64,000 bases of DNA from Rhinopomastus cyanomelas. Taxonomy: Eukaryota > Chordata > Aves > Bucerotiformes > Rhinopomastidae. The notes beneath the pieces were generated by a model. The model worked only from the letters and a program-made list of their open reading frames with translations. It was not told where the DNA came from and did no database searches. The position numbers and the translations under genes were made by a program. Shown here one piece after another: positions 1-17,079 of this stretch. Where the stretch lies: NCBI GenBank assembly GCA_013400115.1, contig VXBP01008204.1, positions 2,683,804-2,747,803 of the forward strand, written 5' to 3'. Every line of letters starts with the position of its first letter. The stretch's first letter is position 1.

Positions 1-417
1 TGCGCAGGGCCTGTTCTGTATGGCATGACCTCTTCTAAACTTTTCTTGGCTTGGAAAAGCAGCTTACAGGCTCGCTGTTCAATTGAGAAAGCACCTGTGG
101 GTATGCATTTCAGTGAAGGGATTGCAAAGGGGGAGAAGAAATCCTGTGTCTTGGTGTTCTACGCTTCAAGAAAACAGGTGAAGCAGCTTCACAGTCATGC
201 ATGTCTTGGAGTTTCTTGGAGCTGTGGTTTGGTTTTTTTTTATTAGTGATCCCTGAAAAAAATTACATTTGGTGGGGAAGGAACAGAGCGGGAAGAGGGT
301 TAGACCCTCTTGTTTGGACACATTGTCCGTGGCTAGGGGCAGTCAGAGTGCAGAACCAATGTACAGAAGTAAGGGACTGCCTCCCCTGAGCCCTGTGAGC
401 TGGCTGTGCAGGCAGCG

Positions 418-475
418 CTGGATTGTGGAGTTACTGAGGCTGGAAAAGACCTCTGAGATCATCAAGTCCAGCCTA
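418..475 (-). mobile_element. CR1 LINE 3'-end fragment
   Basis: The phrase GAGGCTGGAAAAGACCTCTG followed by AGATCATCAAGTCCAGCC is the CR1 3' end read on the opposite strand. It is degenerate and lacks the terminal octamer repeats. It lies in the MXI1 intron. Confidence 0.7.
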
Positions 476-3400
476 TGCTGCCTTGAGCTTCCCCTTAGCC
501 ATCCTGGGAAAGCGAATTGCATCAGTTTCTTACAGGCTTTTTATTTTTAAAGGAACATTTGTTAAAACTGTTACTTAAAATGAAAAATATTGTTAATCTT
601 GCGTGTGTATTTAAAAACTGGAAGCGAGCAGCATCCTATGTAGATGATTGTATTCACTTTTGAAATGAGGTCTGAACTACTTTTTTTTTTTTAACTGGGT
701 CCCAACTCTTAATCTTTTGGACACATGAGATTACCAGTAGGGCATCAGAAGCTAAAGGTTTTAAATAAATAATTTTTATAACTACTTGCTTGCAGAGTGA
801 ACAATACAGCCTTCGTCTTTTTTGTTGTCCTGATTTTGACTAAACTCCTTTGAACTTTGCTGAAATTTCATCCTGGGAATTTCTCAGGACAGAAATAAGA
901 GGATACATCCATTTTTGCTGCATATAATGGGGAGTAACAGTGAGAGACTTACTGATTAATGTGGAGAAATGTGGCCGTCTTGCGCTCTGGGCATTATTAA
1001 CTAGCAGAAGAGCTGAATGAATTAGCTTCCCTAAGTGTCCTACTCTTCAGGCACTTCACATACCAGTGTCACTGTTGAGCTAAGTGAGCACCTGAAAACC
1101 AAGAGTGGCTTTAGCTGTGCAGTAGTCTGTGAAGGAATTAGGATTAGCTCCATTTTGTGGATGAGCAGTGCGTGCTTCAGTTCCTCAAGGGATTTACCTG
1201 AGGTCAGACAAGCTTTCTGTGGACAGGTCTCCTAACTCTCACTTAAAGGTCTTGCCTGCTGCATAACCCTTTCCTGTTTGTGGAGAGAGTTGAAATGTCA
1301 GCTCCGTTTGATTGCTGCTTTGCCCTTCCTGAAAGAGCATGCAAACTGGGCAAGCTCCTGGCTAGCACATCATGAGGACAGTCAAGAACTCTGTGCGTCT
1401 CGTTTGCCATTTGGCTCTCACGAAGTGGAGATACACTGCAGCCAACCCCCAGGTGAATGGCTTGCAATTAAAATTATCTTTTTTTGTTGTTTCTCTTGAG
1501 GTTTTTTTTAGTTATTAACACAAATGTTGTTTTAAACCAAGGAGGAGTGATCCCAGGATGGGATATAGTATAGAAAATACCTGACCCTGAAGCAGTAATT
1601 TAGCTTGCCAAAGTTCCTGAGCCCCTGTGAGTGGCATAAGCACTGCAGAGTAACAGGGAAGGAGGGCTGTGACCGTGGTTGTAAGCTATTTCTGTACGCT
1701 CCTGTGGTGACTGTTTCCTTAGTATTGTCCTGGTGGTTGAGCAAATGGAAACCAGTTTCCATCAAACCAGAGGGCTAAGTGTTCCAGCCTCTCTCTCTCT
1801 TTTTTAAAAAATTATTTTTCTTTCCAAAACAAACCATGAACCTTTCAATGTCTGGTTTGGTCCCAGGTGGGATCCTAACCCTTTCTCTGCTAGAAGAATA
1901 GAGAGCGAGCATACGGCAGCTAATACTCTCGCAAATGTTAGTTTACTTGACTACAGCTGTTCGTGGTTTGGGGGAATTAAATTTGTATCCCTTCCTGGCA
2001 TTGCTGACTCAGGCAGGAGTTCTGATGATCTTCTCCAGCTGATCAGGGGTTCACTCGTAGAGTGGAATGTCCTATGCTTAATATGATGTCTTCAGTGCTA
2101 TTGAAAGCACTAAGAGTTTCGTGGTTGAATTGGAAGTAGTTGACCAGTTTTCAAGTCTTATTAATGCATTTTGTCTTGCTTCCTGCCCAAGGAAATGGTT
2201 TCCGAATGGCCACCTTCATGCTTTTTTCTTTTATGAGGTTTGAACAGTTTTAAGTCTTCACCTTCACACATGCCCAGAGGAGGGAAAGAAAATACAAGGA
2301 AGGTGTCAAGGGTAGTTAAAGACAAAGGGTTTGTTTGGCTCCTGGTGGGGAGTTTTTTCCTCCAAAGTTTAAGTTTTTTTAATTTTCTAAGTGATAAACC
2401 CTGCTTCTCTTCACAAGAACTGTATTTTAGTTTGTATTAGCACAGCAAGCAGTTAAACAGAGGCAAGATGTTTTCAAACTCCCTGGTACCTCTTTTTTAA
2501 CCCTCTCTTGTTTCTTGGTGTTGCCATATGCATGAGATCAGGACATGGCTCATGCTGTCAGGGTGATGGGACCTGTACTTCTCTGTTTAGGTTCCCCTGC
2601 TGAGTAATACACACTGCTAAGTTAAAACTATTTGTCACTTACAACTAGCTAACTTCTGAACTGTAGAACTTCTGCGGTGTGTGTGCAAAAATCCATATCC
2701 AACGGGGCTAGGATCTTGTAAGTTCTCCTTACTAGTGCTTTTTTCCAAACATATATCTGATGGTGACCTTGGCTGGTAATTTGCTTTTCCTGGAACGTTT
2801 GAGGTTAAATTGAAAATAATTTTACAGGGTGAAATTACATGCACTGCTTCCTCTGTTCCAGATGTATGCCCTCTATACCTGAAAGGTACAGTACATATTT
2901 GATGACTCCTTAAATATTTCTGACGGTGTGCAGAGGTATTAGACGAAGAGCACATGCTTTCCTTCTGGCATAACAGATTTTGTATAAACAAAGATCCCAA
3001 ATAGTCACATTCTTAGAATATTTTTTCATTAGCTTTATGATTTCCTTCCATGAGGTGTGAGAAAACTGGAATGTAATTTTAGAAATTGAACGTATGGAGT
3101 GGAAAGACACTGCCTTATCTTAATGAGCAGTAAAAATAACGTTTAGTAGCAGCATTTTCTCTGTGTAATTTAAAAATAATGTTAATGGCAAAAATTGTAT
3201 ATAGTACCAGATCAGAATATACTCTTGATATCAGCATATTCCCCACTTAGTATTTTGAAAACAGGGAATATGTTTTCCCAAATAACAAGTTAGTAGCATC
3301 TTTTATTTTCATTGATGGGACAGATGGCCATCTTAAAAAGTAAGTGGTTGCTGCCTCTGCCTGTTTTTTAGTGGCATTAGTGGTTTAAAACCTGACTGTA

Positions 3401-4656
3401 TTTAGTAGGACCAAAGTCCAGGGTTCCTTTCAGTAGTATTATGAAGAAGCAAAAGCTCTTACTTGAGGTACTGTCTGTGCTACTGTGACTCCTATGGGCT
3501 CTAGGTACCTGTCCTGCTGTAGCAAGGAGAGTGGTCCAGGGGGACTCTCCAGCAGCCTGATGGGAAGCTGCCTAATATCTCAGGTTCTTCCAGTCTCAAT
3601 GAAGGCACAGATGGCCTTCAAGGGTGTCTGCAGATCCCTGCTAGTTCATCTGTTTCCTGATGTACACCATCATTGATCTCTCCTTGAGAAGCTGCAATGA
3701 CTCAGTAGTAGATCCAAACTGGAGAGCTCTTCCTGTTGCCTGGCAGTCTTAGAGGCACTTAAAGATTACACAGTGAGAGCATCCTTCTTTCTCCATATCT
3801 GACTGCGGAAACCTTGCAGGAGCCTGAAATACCTCCTGGTGTTTTTTCAAAGGCATGATGCTTAGCCAGGAAACCTCTAAACAGAATAAACAAGAATAGC
3901 TGGCAAGTTTGGAAAATCTTGGCTATCTTTGCTGGTGACCTAATTCTAGCAGTAAAGCTGCAAATCCATAGGTCACAGCAAAGCAGGTTAGTGCTTCCTC
4001 TTCGGCAGGGCAGGTTTCTGATGAATGGCAGAGCTGCTTTGCAGGCACGTCGGCAAGGTGGTGGAGGACCCTGTGCTGGTTGGAGCACCATTGCTAGGCT
4101 TTGCAGCTGTGAGCACACTGCATATCCCTAGGAGGATGATTGTAAAACGGTATCAATGAGAATAAGTGCACAGGACACTGCTGGCTGTGTGAAGAGCCTG
4201 GGCTATTTTTAACCACCCTTTAACGAAGGTGGAGTTTTTATTAGACTGGGCTAGTCAGGGCTTTATAATTAACTGGTCTGCACTGCACATTGATGTGTAC
4301 AGCTTGCTTTGTGCGTGCCCTCACAGTCAAGCGCAGGATTTCAACTGCATCTTGCTGCGGGGGTAGCAGAACTGCAAGCATGATTGAGAAGCTGGTGCTC
4401 AGTAGTCTTGTGCAAGAGGTACCTGGATGTGACCATACTGGCAGCAACTAGTTTTTAGATCAAAAGGAGAATGTGATGTATTTATGGCCTGTGATGGCTG
4501 TAAGGTTTAGCATACTCTTGTAAACACAGCTTAGCCCAAAGAGGTTTAGCTGGTGCATTGTGCATTCTACTGCTGTAAAGTTCAGGCAATTATATTCACC
4601 AGGGATAAGACAAAGAATAGTAGATTCTTGATGTATAACTTTTGGGAGAGATGAAT

Positions 4657-4678
4657 TATAATAATAATAAATAAATAC
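4657..4678 (+). repeat. Short TAA/TAAA simple repeat
   Basis: Tandem ATA/TAA units, slightly imperfect, within the MXI1 intron. Confidence 0.7.
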
Positions 4679-5772
4679 TAATGAACAGTGCTCCAGAGCA
4701 CCTGTTGCTGTTTGATATCCCTTAACAACTGTCCAGATTACTTTCAAAGACAGGCACTGGGAAGTTGGGAGGAGGGCAGAGGCATGATGAACGGGCACTG
4801 AGAGCATGGTGCTGGATCTGGATGAAAATGATGGGGCAAGAAAAATTCCAGGCATTGATTAACTCCATTCCTCTGCTAGGCAGATGGCCACCTGTGCTGC
4901 TCTCAGCATCTTTTCATTGTGAAGCACAGGCTATTATATTAGATGTTTCTCTACTGAGTTGAAGTAGTCTGTCTCGTTGGTCCTCTGAAGACCAAAGCAG
5001 GTAGGGAAGGCTGAGGATTCATGTTACCACACAGATGTGAGTTCATTCTGGAGGAGGCATCTTCCAAATTGGTATCAATTTCATTACTGTGAGCATCAGT
5101 ATTCAAATTTTTTTTGCTGTTCCTTTAAGTAACCTATTTTTGGAAGTCATGGGATTACCAACGGTCTCTTTTTATTTGTTTAAATGAAGCTTCTGTATTC
5201 TAACCCACTAGTTCAAAGAGAAACTTCAAGATATTCAACAGCTGGGACCCAGATGCCCAGAAGTTATTATTTGAACAAAGATAGCCCCAGATCACTTCGG
5301 CTTCAGAATAATGTTGCTTTAGGCTAATTGTTTGGGATCTGTTTGATTTAGGATTTCTGAGTGCAGTCACAGGATCCTGTTTAGATGTACGTGAATTTGC
5401 AATTGTATTCTTGTTCCAAAGAGTTTCCAATCCAGTAGGCTGTTGGAGAAGAGGACAGAAACAAAAACTTGTGCAGAAGGCAGAAATAAAAACTGAAAGG
5501 TAATGACTAGTGATAGGAAACAGTCCAGCCTTTGCAGTGCTGGCTGGAGGTCAGGGTGAAAAGGAAGGAAATAGAGACTCTGTGATATGGGAGCAGGCCT
5601 ACTCCCTGACGTGCTCTCTGAGATGAGAATAGGACCCCAAGTCTTCTAGAAGTGTCCTGTTCACATCCATGAACTGCAGTGCTGTAGCTTTGAATCCTGG
5701 AAGCAGAAGCTCTTTTCACATGTTGATCTAATTCAAAGCATTTGTAGACCAAACTCCACACCCATAGACCAA

Positions 5773-5942
5773 CATCACAGTATCACAGTATTATCAAGGT
5801 TGGAAGAGACCTCATAGATCATCAAGTCCAACCTGTCACCACAGAGCTCAAGGCTAGACCATGGCACCAAGTGCCACATCCAATCCTGCCTTGAACAGCT
5901 CCAGAGTTGGCGACTCCACCACCTCCCTGGGCAGGCCAACAT
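5773..5942 (-). mobile_element. CR1 LINE 3'-end fragment
   Basis: It starts with ATCACAGTATCACAGTATTA, the octamer-like tail in reverse orientation. It continues through GGTTGGAAGAGACCTCATAG, ATCATCAAGTCCAACCTG and CACCTCCCTGGGCAGGCCAA. This is a typical 5'-truncated avian CR1, about 170 bp. Confidence 0.9.
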
Positions 5943-7497
5943 GATTTACTCTTGATGTCTGCACAGTGTGGACAGACTGACTGGCCTTTGGGAGATCCAG
6001 CTATAATACACTGTGTCTGTTGCCTGTCCATATTGCAGCCCAGGAGACACATGTCCTACAGGAAAGCCAAACCTTCCAGACAGATCCCCCACATTTCACC
6101 AAGGGATTTGAGACTGCTGCATTTCCTTTCCTTCCATCCCTCTCTTACCCTTTTGATACTGAAAAACCTTGGAAATCGTAAGAAAATTAGGAGAGCCCTC
6201 TCAACAATATTCTGTTTGATATCTAGAAGGATCTTGAGAAAAGGGGGGTCTGTGATAGTTGTGTGGTGTGGCAAGAGGTGGGGAGACCACATCTCTCCCT
6301 CCATGCTGCTGTAGCAGGCTAGAAAGACCCATGTTGGAATGGGCTAGTGGCAGCAGCAGACCATGTGGCACGAAGTTTGTTTGTCTGGCAGCTTCTGTTT
6401 GCCAAGAACCTGAAACTTTTCCACAGTTGAAATCAGTGATGAGGCTCCATATCTGGAACAGTACAGGGTAGAAGTGACTTCTGAGTATGCTTGGCCACGT
6501 GCTAACTCTGCGATGGAAGGCCGCGGAGGGCTCAGGGATAGTCAAGGCAGGCTTTGTAGAACAGTGTCTTCCAAACTTTACCAAAAGCAGTGTGGTTTTG
6601 GGTGTAATTGTTTTATTATTATTACTACCTTAAAGCTTGCAGCTTCTGTTGCGTGTGTGGAGAAGGGTTTGTGTGCTGTAAACTGGCTGTTTTTTCATAG
6701 TATTTCTGTTGTTTGGCAAGGTTCTTCTCCCAGTGCATCTTGTCTGTGGTTGGTGGATGGGGTGGCCTTTGGACAAAGTGCTGCTGTGGCAGAGCACATC
6801 TGCATCTCTGTTTGTAATTCATTTCTGCTTACGAGCTTGAATCTCAGTGCTGCTTTCTGGAGTGCTGGAATACCCGTTACCTCACTGTCATGCAGCTTGT
6901 CAGTAGGCAGAGGTGCATTGATTTGTGTGACTTCAAAAAGCTACATTGCCCTGTTTCTTTAGGTTTATTACTGTTTTTAATAGTGTTTAATCGTAAGTGT
7001 CTTCATTTGAGGCTTGTTTTTCATCTACCTTTGATTTGACAAAATGGTTGGATGTGTGGTCATCTTTAACTTCTGCAGACAGTCATTTTAACTTTATCAG
7101 ATCTTATGGTTAAGATCAGGCTGAAAATGTTGCCCATAGAACTTTTCTGTTGCTTTAAATTCCTATTTATAATACATTGTCAAGTTGTCTTATTGTAGAG
7201 CCTAAATTTTCATTGCTGTGTTTATCTTAAGAGGTAGGAAGGCTTAAAGAAATGTAAAGATATAAAGGCTTTTTTCCTTATAACTTTTTCATGGTACATT
7301 TTATTAGCATTTGAAATACAGGTGGTACTCCTGTGTGCTAGGGAGCAACCGGTAGAAATTAACTGGAGACAGAGGCAAATGAACAAGTATGTCCCTCAAC
7401 TGTGAGCAAACACAGGAAAATAAACAATCGTGAAAAGAAACCTGATTTAACATCAGAGAGCAAGTGATTGTGAGTGATTTCACAGCTCAGGTGGAGA

Positions 7498-7574
7498 ATG
7501 CTCTGATGGGGAGATTGAACTAGATGATCTTTCGCTTTCAACCCCTAACGTTCTGAGATTGTGTGATTCTGTGA
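7498..7574 (+). mobile_element. CR1 LINE 3'-end fragment
   Basis: The stretch runs from GAACTAGATGATCTTTCG through TTCAACCCCTAACGTTCTGA to the tail GTGATTCTGTGA. This is the last part of a forward CR1. Confidence 0.8.
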
Positions 7575-10500
7575 ATATGGACTTGAAACTGCATATTCCT
7601 GAGTCACATTTCTTTCTAAAACATGTATCTCATCTCTGGTGCCCTGTGGATCTGGGGTGAGCGGGTGTCAGTGTGTTTATTGCAGGCTGGCTGGACGACA
7701 CCACAGCTTCATTGCGCATGGCTGGAGGGCTCACAGTGATTGCATAACACTCTGCAGCAGAGCCCCCACTGTCTGGCTGTCTCACCATCCTGCTTGCAGC
7801 ACCTGGCAAAACCTCTGCCTTCGCTGAAGATGGGTATTCAGTAAAGCAGGGAGCAGATGCCGTTGCAGAGAGAGCTGGGCTGGGGTTAGAGACAAGGGTA
7901 AGGAATGAAACATCTCCATGTGATGGCTGTTGGAGATAAGCACCCTCTAACCTGTGAACTCCTTTAGAAGGAAACAGTGTTTTCCCCCATTTTGCCTGCC
8001 CTGTGGTTTTTGCATGTGTTTCTCATTACTTTTATTTCAAAACCATTCTCTTCCAGTGAATTATTGATGCGGGGTCACTTGGTTTCTCTAGGAATTGCTT
8101 TCTTTAACCAGTGATCCCTCCTGAATTTTTTAAGCAATCTATTAGCTCTGAAATCCAAACAGAGTTGGTGGTTTCTAATTTCAGGGTTAAATTAGACTTG
8201 ACTTTGCAAAGTGTAGAGCGAAGAGAAGGCGAGCAGAGGGGAAGGATTATAATGTCCTTTTCTCTGTTGGGATCTCCCTTGGTTTGGTTCTGGTTTTTTA
8301 ACATCTCTTGGAGATCAAGTGGCTGATTTAGCCTCAGTGGCACTTGAGCATATTCCTGATGTTGAGCACATGCTTAAATCTACCGTTGAATTCAAGCCCT
8401 GTAGACCTGCAGGCATAGTACAAAAATATCTGGGCAATGCTTTTCTTTTTCCTCAGATGCTCCCTTCTTTCAACATACAAAAATCAGAATTCAGCATTTT
8501 GAAATGCTGCTGGAGGCAAGTTGGTCACTTCCTGCTGGCAGGGATGCTTGATCTTTTAAAGATGGGGAGAGAGCATCTGTGTGTGTGTTTTGTGTTTTGC
8601 AGATGCTGAGGCCTCAATTCATCAAAGTCCATCAGCAGTGTCTGACTAGGGGGTAGCGCTGAATCTGCTAAACCTGCTCCTTCAGAGTCAAGTGTGTTTA
8701 TGTGCCTGACTACTCCTTAGCAGAGAAAGTTTTCTTGCCTCAGTTTCCATCACTTCTACCCATACTAGAAGCTGGGAAAAAACCCCACAAACCCAAACCC
8801 TAGCAAAGGAAGCCGTAGGCTCTCCAGGGATGGTTCCCTGATGGTTGTTCCCACAGCCATTGCAGCAATACTCACAAGACTCGGTTAAACCCGAGTGGAG
8901 GGTGTGACCCCCTCAGCAAAGAGTTTGCAGGGTTTTGGCTAATCCCCTAGAACTCAGCAACGGTAACTGCCAGTGGCCATATAGCCCTGGGCTGGTGTGT
9001 GCAGGGCTGCTTGGACACTGAAGGTCAGTAGGTGTTTAGCCCCTGTGCAGCCGCTTTGTTGACAAGCAGATAGAAGGCTTGTTGCTGCCACAACAGGTCC
9101 CTCAGCAATCTGGGGTCTTTCCAGGCAAAGAAGAGGCTGGTGGCTTTCCAAACAGCTTACTGTGGTGCAGAGTGTGGGGATAGGTTGTTTCTTCTCCAAA
9201 CCCCTTTAAAAATTACCCCAGAGGAGCGGGGGAAAGAAATGAAGACTTTTAGGTTTTGCATGCACATGTTTTCCTGCACTGCAGTTTCGATCTCAGTTCC
9301 TGCAGTGGAATTTTGGTGCGTGTTGTACAGTGAGACAGCTGAAGCTATGAGTAAAAAGCATGCCTCAGTAAAGGCTTCCTCCCCGTGTGCTTTATATAAT
9401 CACATTGGATGATGTCATTGGGAGCCGAAGAGAGGAGAACAGGCTGTGAAATTGCAGCCCTCTGCAGCCAGGCAGAGCCAAGTGCAAGGAGCACAGAGCA
9501 AGGGACTGGCTCCTCTCTGATGTGGCTCAGGTTTGGAGAGGGCTCGGCACTGAATTAGGTACAGTATAGTTATCTAAATACAGTCAGGCACAAAGGGAGA
9601 GGGTGCTCTGGGGCTGCCATTTCAGGGACCAGCACACCCTGCTTCCACAGGCAGCTACCTTTAGCTTGAAGATCAACTGGCAGGGTTGTGGGGCTGCTGA
9701 GCTTGCTTGCCTCTCTTCTGCTTCAGTCTCCTGGCCCATCTGTTTAGAAGCCAATGTACCTTTTCCCACAGCAGCTCCTGGCAAAGAAGGGAGGGCATCC
9801 TCAGTCTGCTTGTCCTCCATATCCCAGGAGAAATTGCTTCTAGGTTCTTCCAATATGGGGCAGGAGAATAAGCAGAAGTGGTAGATGGGCTCAGCCCTAG
9901 CCAGAGTTGCCAGGTGGAATAGGATGAAAGGGTGTTCTCAGCTCTTTGAGACAGAGAGGTGCATGTAAGGTGCTGGTTTTCTGAAGCCTCCTGGATGCTT
10001 TGCTTCTTTTGTGGCCACCCTCTTGCCCCACATGGGACTCTGTAATAGGAGTCTTCCCTCTCTCTTCAGGCCGAGCAGGAGGGAAGGCGCTGGGCTGATC
10101 TCTTTGAAATGTGAGAGCTCCGTCCTTTCAAATCATCCATGGATTCTTTCTTCAGCACATCCAGCACCTTCCATGTGTTCGGGATGCTGCTACAAGAGTC
10201 TGATTTTTTTCCAAGGCAATTTAAGCAGGAGACAGCATCTACCCTGTGGCTAGTGAGCTAGTGTGCAAAGGCTGCAGCCTCAGCTGAAGTTGGAATTCTC
10301 CTTCTGTCATCCTTTGCCTTCCTTGGGATGAAAGCAGTGAGAGGCAGCAGCCCTTTGCACAAAGCCCAAGTTATTTCTCTGTTACATAACAATATGGGCA
10401 TTTAGACTTGTTTTTCCAGATATTGGCAGATGCGTCAAATATTGGCATAATCCAGTGGTTTACATGGGAAGCTGTCTGGCTCTGTCTGGAGCCTGTACAA

Positions 10501-13500
10501 TGCTGCTATTTTCATCGACTACAAGAGCCTGCAGCACAGCCAAAGCCATGTTGCAACAGAGTGCAGGTAAACAAGGGAAAAGACAGACGTATCACGGCCT
10601 GACCTGTGGGATTACAGCTGTCCAGGTACAGCTCCAGTGCTTGGTAGGAAAGATTAATAAGTCTCTGATTACTTTCTCTCTCTGAAATGGTCTTTTAACC
10701 AGGTTTGCTATAATGCTTTTAAGCTCTGGAGTTTTAGTTCTGGGTTTTTCTGAAGCCATCCCTTGGGCTGTCAGACCGGCCTGTGCGCTCTGTGGTTTAA
10801 GAAACCATTGTGGTCTGTTGAGGCTGTTGGAAGTTGAGACAGGTCGGGGACTGTGACCAGCTTAGATTTTAAAGATTAAAAGACAAGGTATTGAACACCT
10901 TGGGAGGGGAGGGAACTGGGGAAGCTCATTTGATCTCTGTACGAGAAAGCAGCATGCTTGTGTGCCAGGACAGTTTGCAGGCTTGGTTGCTTTTTGCTAC
11001 CCCAGCCCTAACAGGCCAGGGAGCTCCTGACCAGTTCCACCAGTGACTGCTGGGGCTGAAAGGCCTGGCTGACCCTTTTGTGTGCCAGCCTGTGCACTGA
11101 GGCTGTCCCAAGCTATAGAGTACTGCATATTTCCTTTGGTTAGGCTGTGGAGACATGAATGTGCTTAGGTTTGCAGTAGCACCAGAACTTGGTGTGGCTC
11201 AGCTCTGAGCATAATAAAGGGAAAATCCAGCAGCACAGAAGTGATTGCCTTGGCCAAGCCTGTTCCAAACCTGCCCCTGCTGAGCCAACGCCACCCACTC
11301 CACAGTGTGCTCGTTGGCCAGGTTATGCTGGGTGCTGTCATGAGTTTATCAGCTCATGCTCACACCCTCTGTCGCAGGCTGGCGTCCCCTCCCAATGCCT
11401 GGTGTACTGACAGAGACCATCGCCCCGCTCTGGGCCACAGGCAGCCAGCCAGCAAAGCCACTGCCAAGAGTAGCTTCTCCAAAAATTGTTTGCATGAACC
11501 TGGGACACTTTTCAGAGCTTTGAGAGCCAGTGTTGGAATCCAGAACTGGGGAATGTCCACTGTAGTGCTGGGAGGCGTAACTCTGCCAGTTTTCCCAGTG
11601 TCTGCATGAGGACAGCCCTCTGACTGCTTTGTTTTCTCTTTGCCCTTCTCAGGGCCTGCAGAAGACAGAAACCTTTGCTCTACCATGGTCCTGGGGCAGA
11701 ACGAGAAGTGTTCCAGCGTCCAGGGGTTTAATACAGGGCTGGATCTTTGCATGAAGCTTTCAGGGTGATCTCATTGTGTCTGCACATAACACAAACTCTG
11801 CCATGGCAGATCTGTGCCATCCTTTTAACCATGGTCTCAACAATCCAGCTGGTGCTTGCTTCTGTCCAAAGCTGATTGCTGCTGGTTCCAAGAATCACAG
11901 TTCCTGGTGCGCCGCCTTCCCTTGTTCCTGGTAAAACCTCCAGTGCTGAGGCTCAACCCAAAGCTCAGGCTGTAGTTATGTTGTCCCATTCAGGAGTTGA
12001 TGGTGATACACTGCCTGTGAGCTGATTCCCAAGTTTTGTGTTTTCTCATGCACAAAGAATTCTGTTTCCACCATGGGCTGGGAGCAGCAGGGCAGGAGTG
12101 AGTCTGTGGTCCCTACCTGCAGCAGGTGCTGTTTAGCAAGTCTCTTGTTCAGTGGAACCAGCCCTGTTCCTTGGGACCCAGCTCTGTGCGAACTTCTTAA
12201 GCTGTGCTACTCGAGCTGTATTTTTAACTCTGGCTGATCCTGTAGGTGAGGTGCTTGGCTGGTGCTCGTACTCTTGCTGTTCTGTGCTGCAGCTTGATGG
12301 CTCTGCCCTGACAGCTCTGACTCACTGACTTGCCTCTGTGGTGGTTCAGGAAATCTGTGGCAAAGCCAAAAATTGTTTCAAAACCCGTAATATCTTTAAC
12401 CACAAGGTCATGCCCCTGCTCCTTTAGCTAGCAGCACGAAGTCAGTGTCCAGTCTTCTGTGGAATGATCCAAACTGTAGTGCATTGTGAGCCAGCAATGC
12501 TTTTTGTTGCTGGCCTGGCAGGTCATCATGGGGCGTTGTGGAAACACCTGTAGTGAGTGAACACAACTCCTATTGATCAAACTCTGTGTTGAAAATGGAT
12601 TTCCAGGTAGAAAAAATCCCCATGTCAGCTGTATGGGGTTAATGTCAGTGGGGTTTGCCCTAGAGCAACGTGAGAAGTAAAAGATGAGATTGATACGATC
12701 GCTGTTTTTTCAGTTTGATATTGGGATTATGATCTGCCTTTCCCCACCTGTCCAGTGGTTTATGTTTAATGAAAAACACGTGTTCCTCAAGGCTCTTGCT
12801 GGTCATGTGCAGCCCTGTGGCTCTTCGTGGAGACAGAATGATGGACCCTTCGAAAACAGATTTATAATAGAAGCAGTGAGGAGCGCATGGCTAGCGAACA
12901 CTCCCCTGTGCTGACAGTTCATCACCAAACCCCCTGACCCTTCCACCCTTAATCATCCTTGCTTGTCACTGACATAATTGCCTGATTACAGACTCCTCTC
13001 CCACACCCCTTTCAAACTGGGTGCAGTAGTGAATTTGAAAAACAAATGGAAATGAACTGTCCATGCTCTTTTTTTTCCCTTTTTTTCTCCCCCTGCATTG
13101 AGATGGATCAGGCAGGATTCAGTTTCTTTGTGCATGGGTAAGGGCTAGGGTAGTCTTTCAGGACTCTTTTGCACCGGTGTTTCTTGCATGTGAATGGTGG
13201 AGCTGATGTCATTGTGTTATTGATTGGGATGACAAGTTTGGACATAAATCATTAATGTCTGGGAAAGAGAAGGGGGGGGGAAAAAGACAACCCACGTTTG
13301 ATAGTTTTCAATAAATCTGCTGTTTGGTCCTGCATCATGCGATCCAGAGGAGGAGGCAGTGAGAACAGGAGTCAGGGGGAAGTTTTCCCTTGCAGCCTGA
13401 GGACAATATGCTTTTTCCACTGCTGCATGAACTGTTCTCCGGAGAACATGTATTCCACAGAAAATAGCCAACATCAGCAACGCTGTCAGGCTTGAACCTG

Positions 13501-14153
13501 GCTTTGTAGGTGTAGCCAAGGTCAGAAGGCTGCCCAGGGGAAGGTCTTGGGTTCTCTTGTTCCCACAGACCTTGCACTGCCAGCACCATTTCAGACCTGG
13601 GCCTGGGAAGGAATTGACAGCATAGTTCCTGGGAGCTGCCATCTCTCCAGCTCCTTTCACTGCCAGCAGGGATTGTTTGGGTATTTGGACTGTCTATTTT
13701 TCTCATTGATTTTTTTGATTTTTTGTGCTAAAAGACAGTGTTGAGATGAGTTCATAGCGATCATCTCCCAGTCAGCAGCGCACGGTGTGCTGGGGTAGCA
13801 GTCATTCAAAACTGCTTTCACAGAACTTCGTCTCAGCAAAACAGGCAGCAGATAGCTGAGAGAGGAAACCCACGAGATGCTTGTTCCACTTGCCTGTGTG
13901 CCTTGCCCCTGTGCAAAGTTCATGCAGAGGAGTCAGATTATCAGATTAGGCAGCAAGAAAATAAACAGTGTCTGTCAGAGGTTAGCAATAATGTAGATAC
14001 TGGTCTGTTTGCAGTCTAAATAGCATAGTGGCCCTCTGTCCTGGTACCTGTGGGGAATCCTGTAGTGTGTGGAAAAAGGGAAACATAAAAATGGCCTTGT
14101 GGAAGGGAAGTAGAGAAGGAACTGGCATTCCCTTTGTCAAGGCTTAGCTCTGA

Positions 14154-17079
<2,926 letters not shown>

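Noticed and set aside
6474..6962. 162-codon + strand frame in the MXI1 intron
   Set aside because: Biased Cys/Ser/Leu content from T-rich sequence; no homology recognised.
13217..13660. 147-codon open frame on the - strand inside the MXI1 intron
   Set aside because: No recognisable family, overlapping frames of similar length in the same place, and an intronic location.
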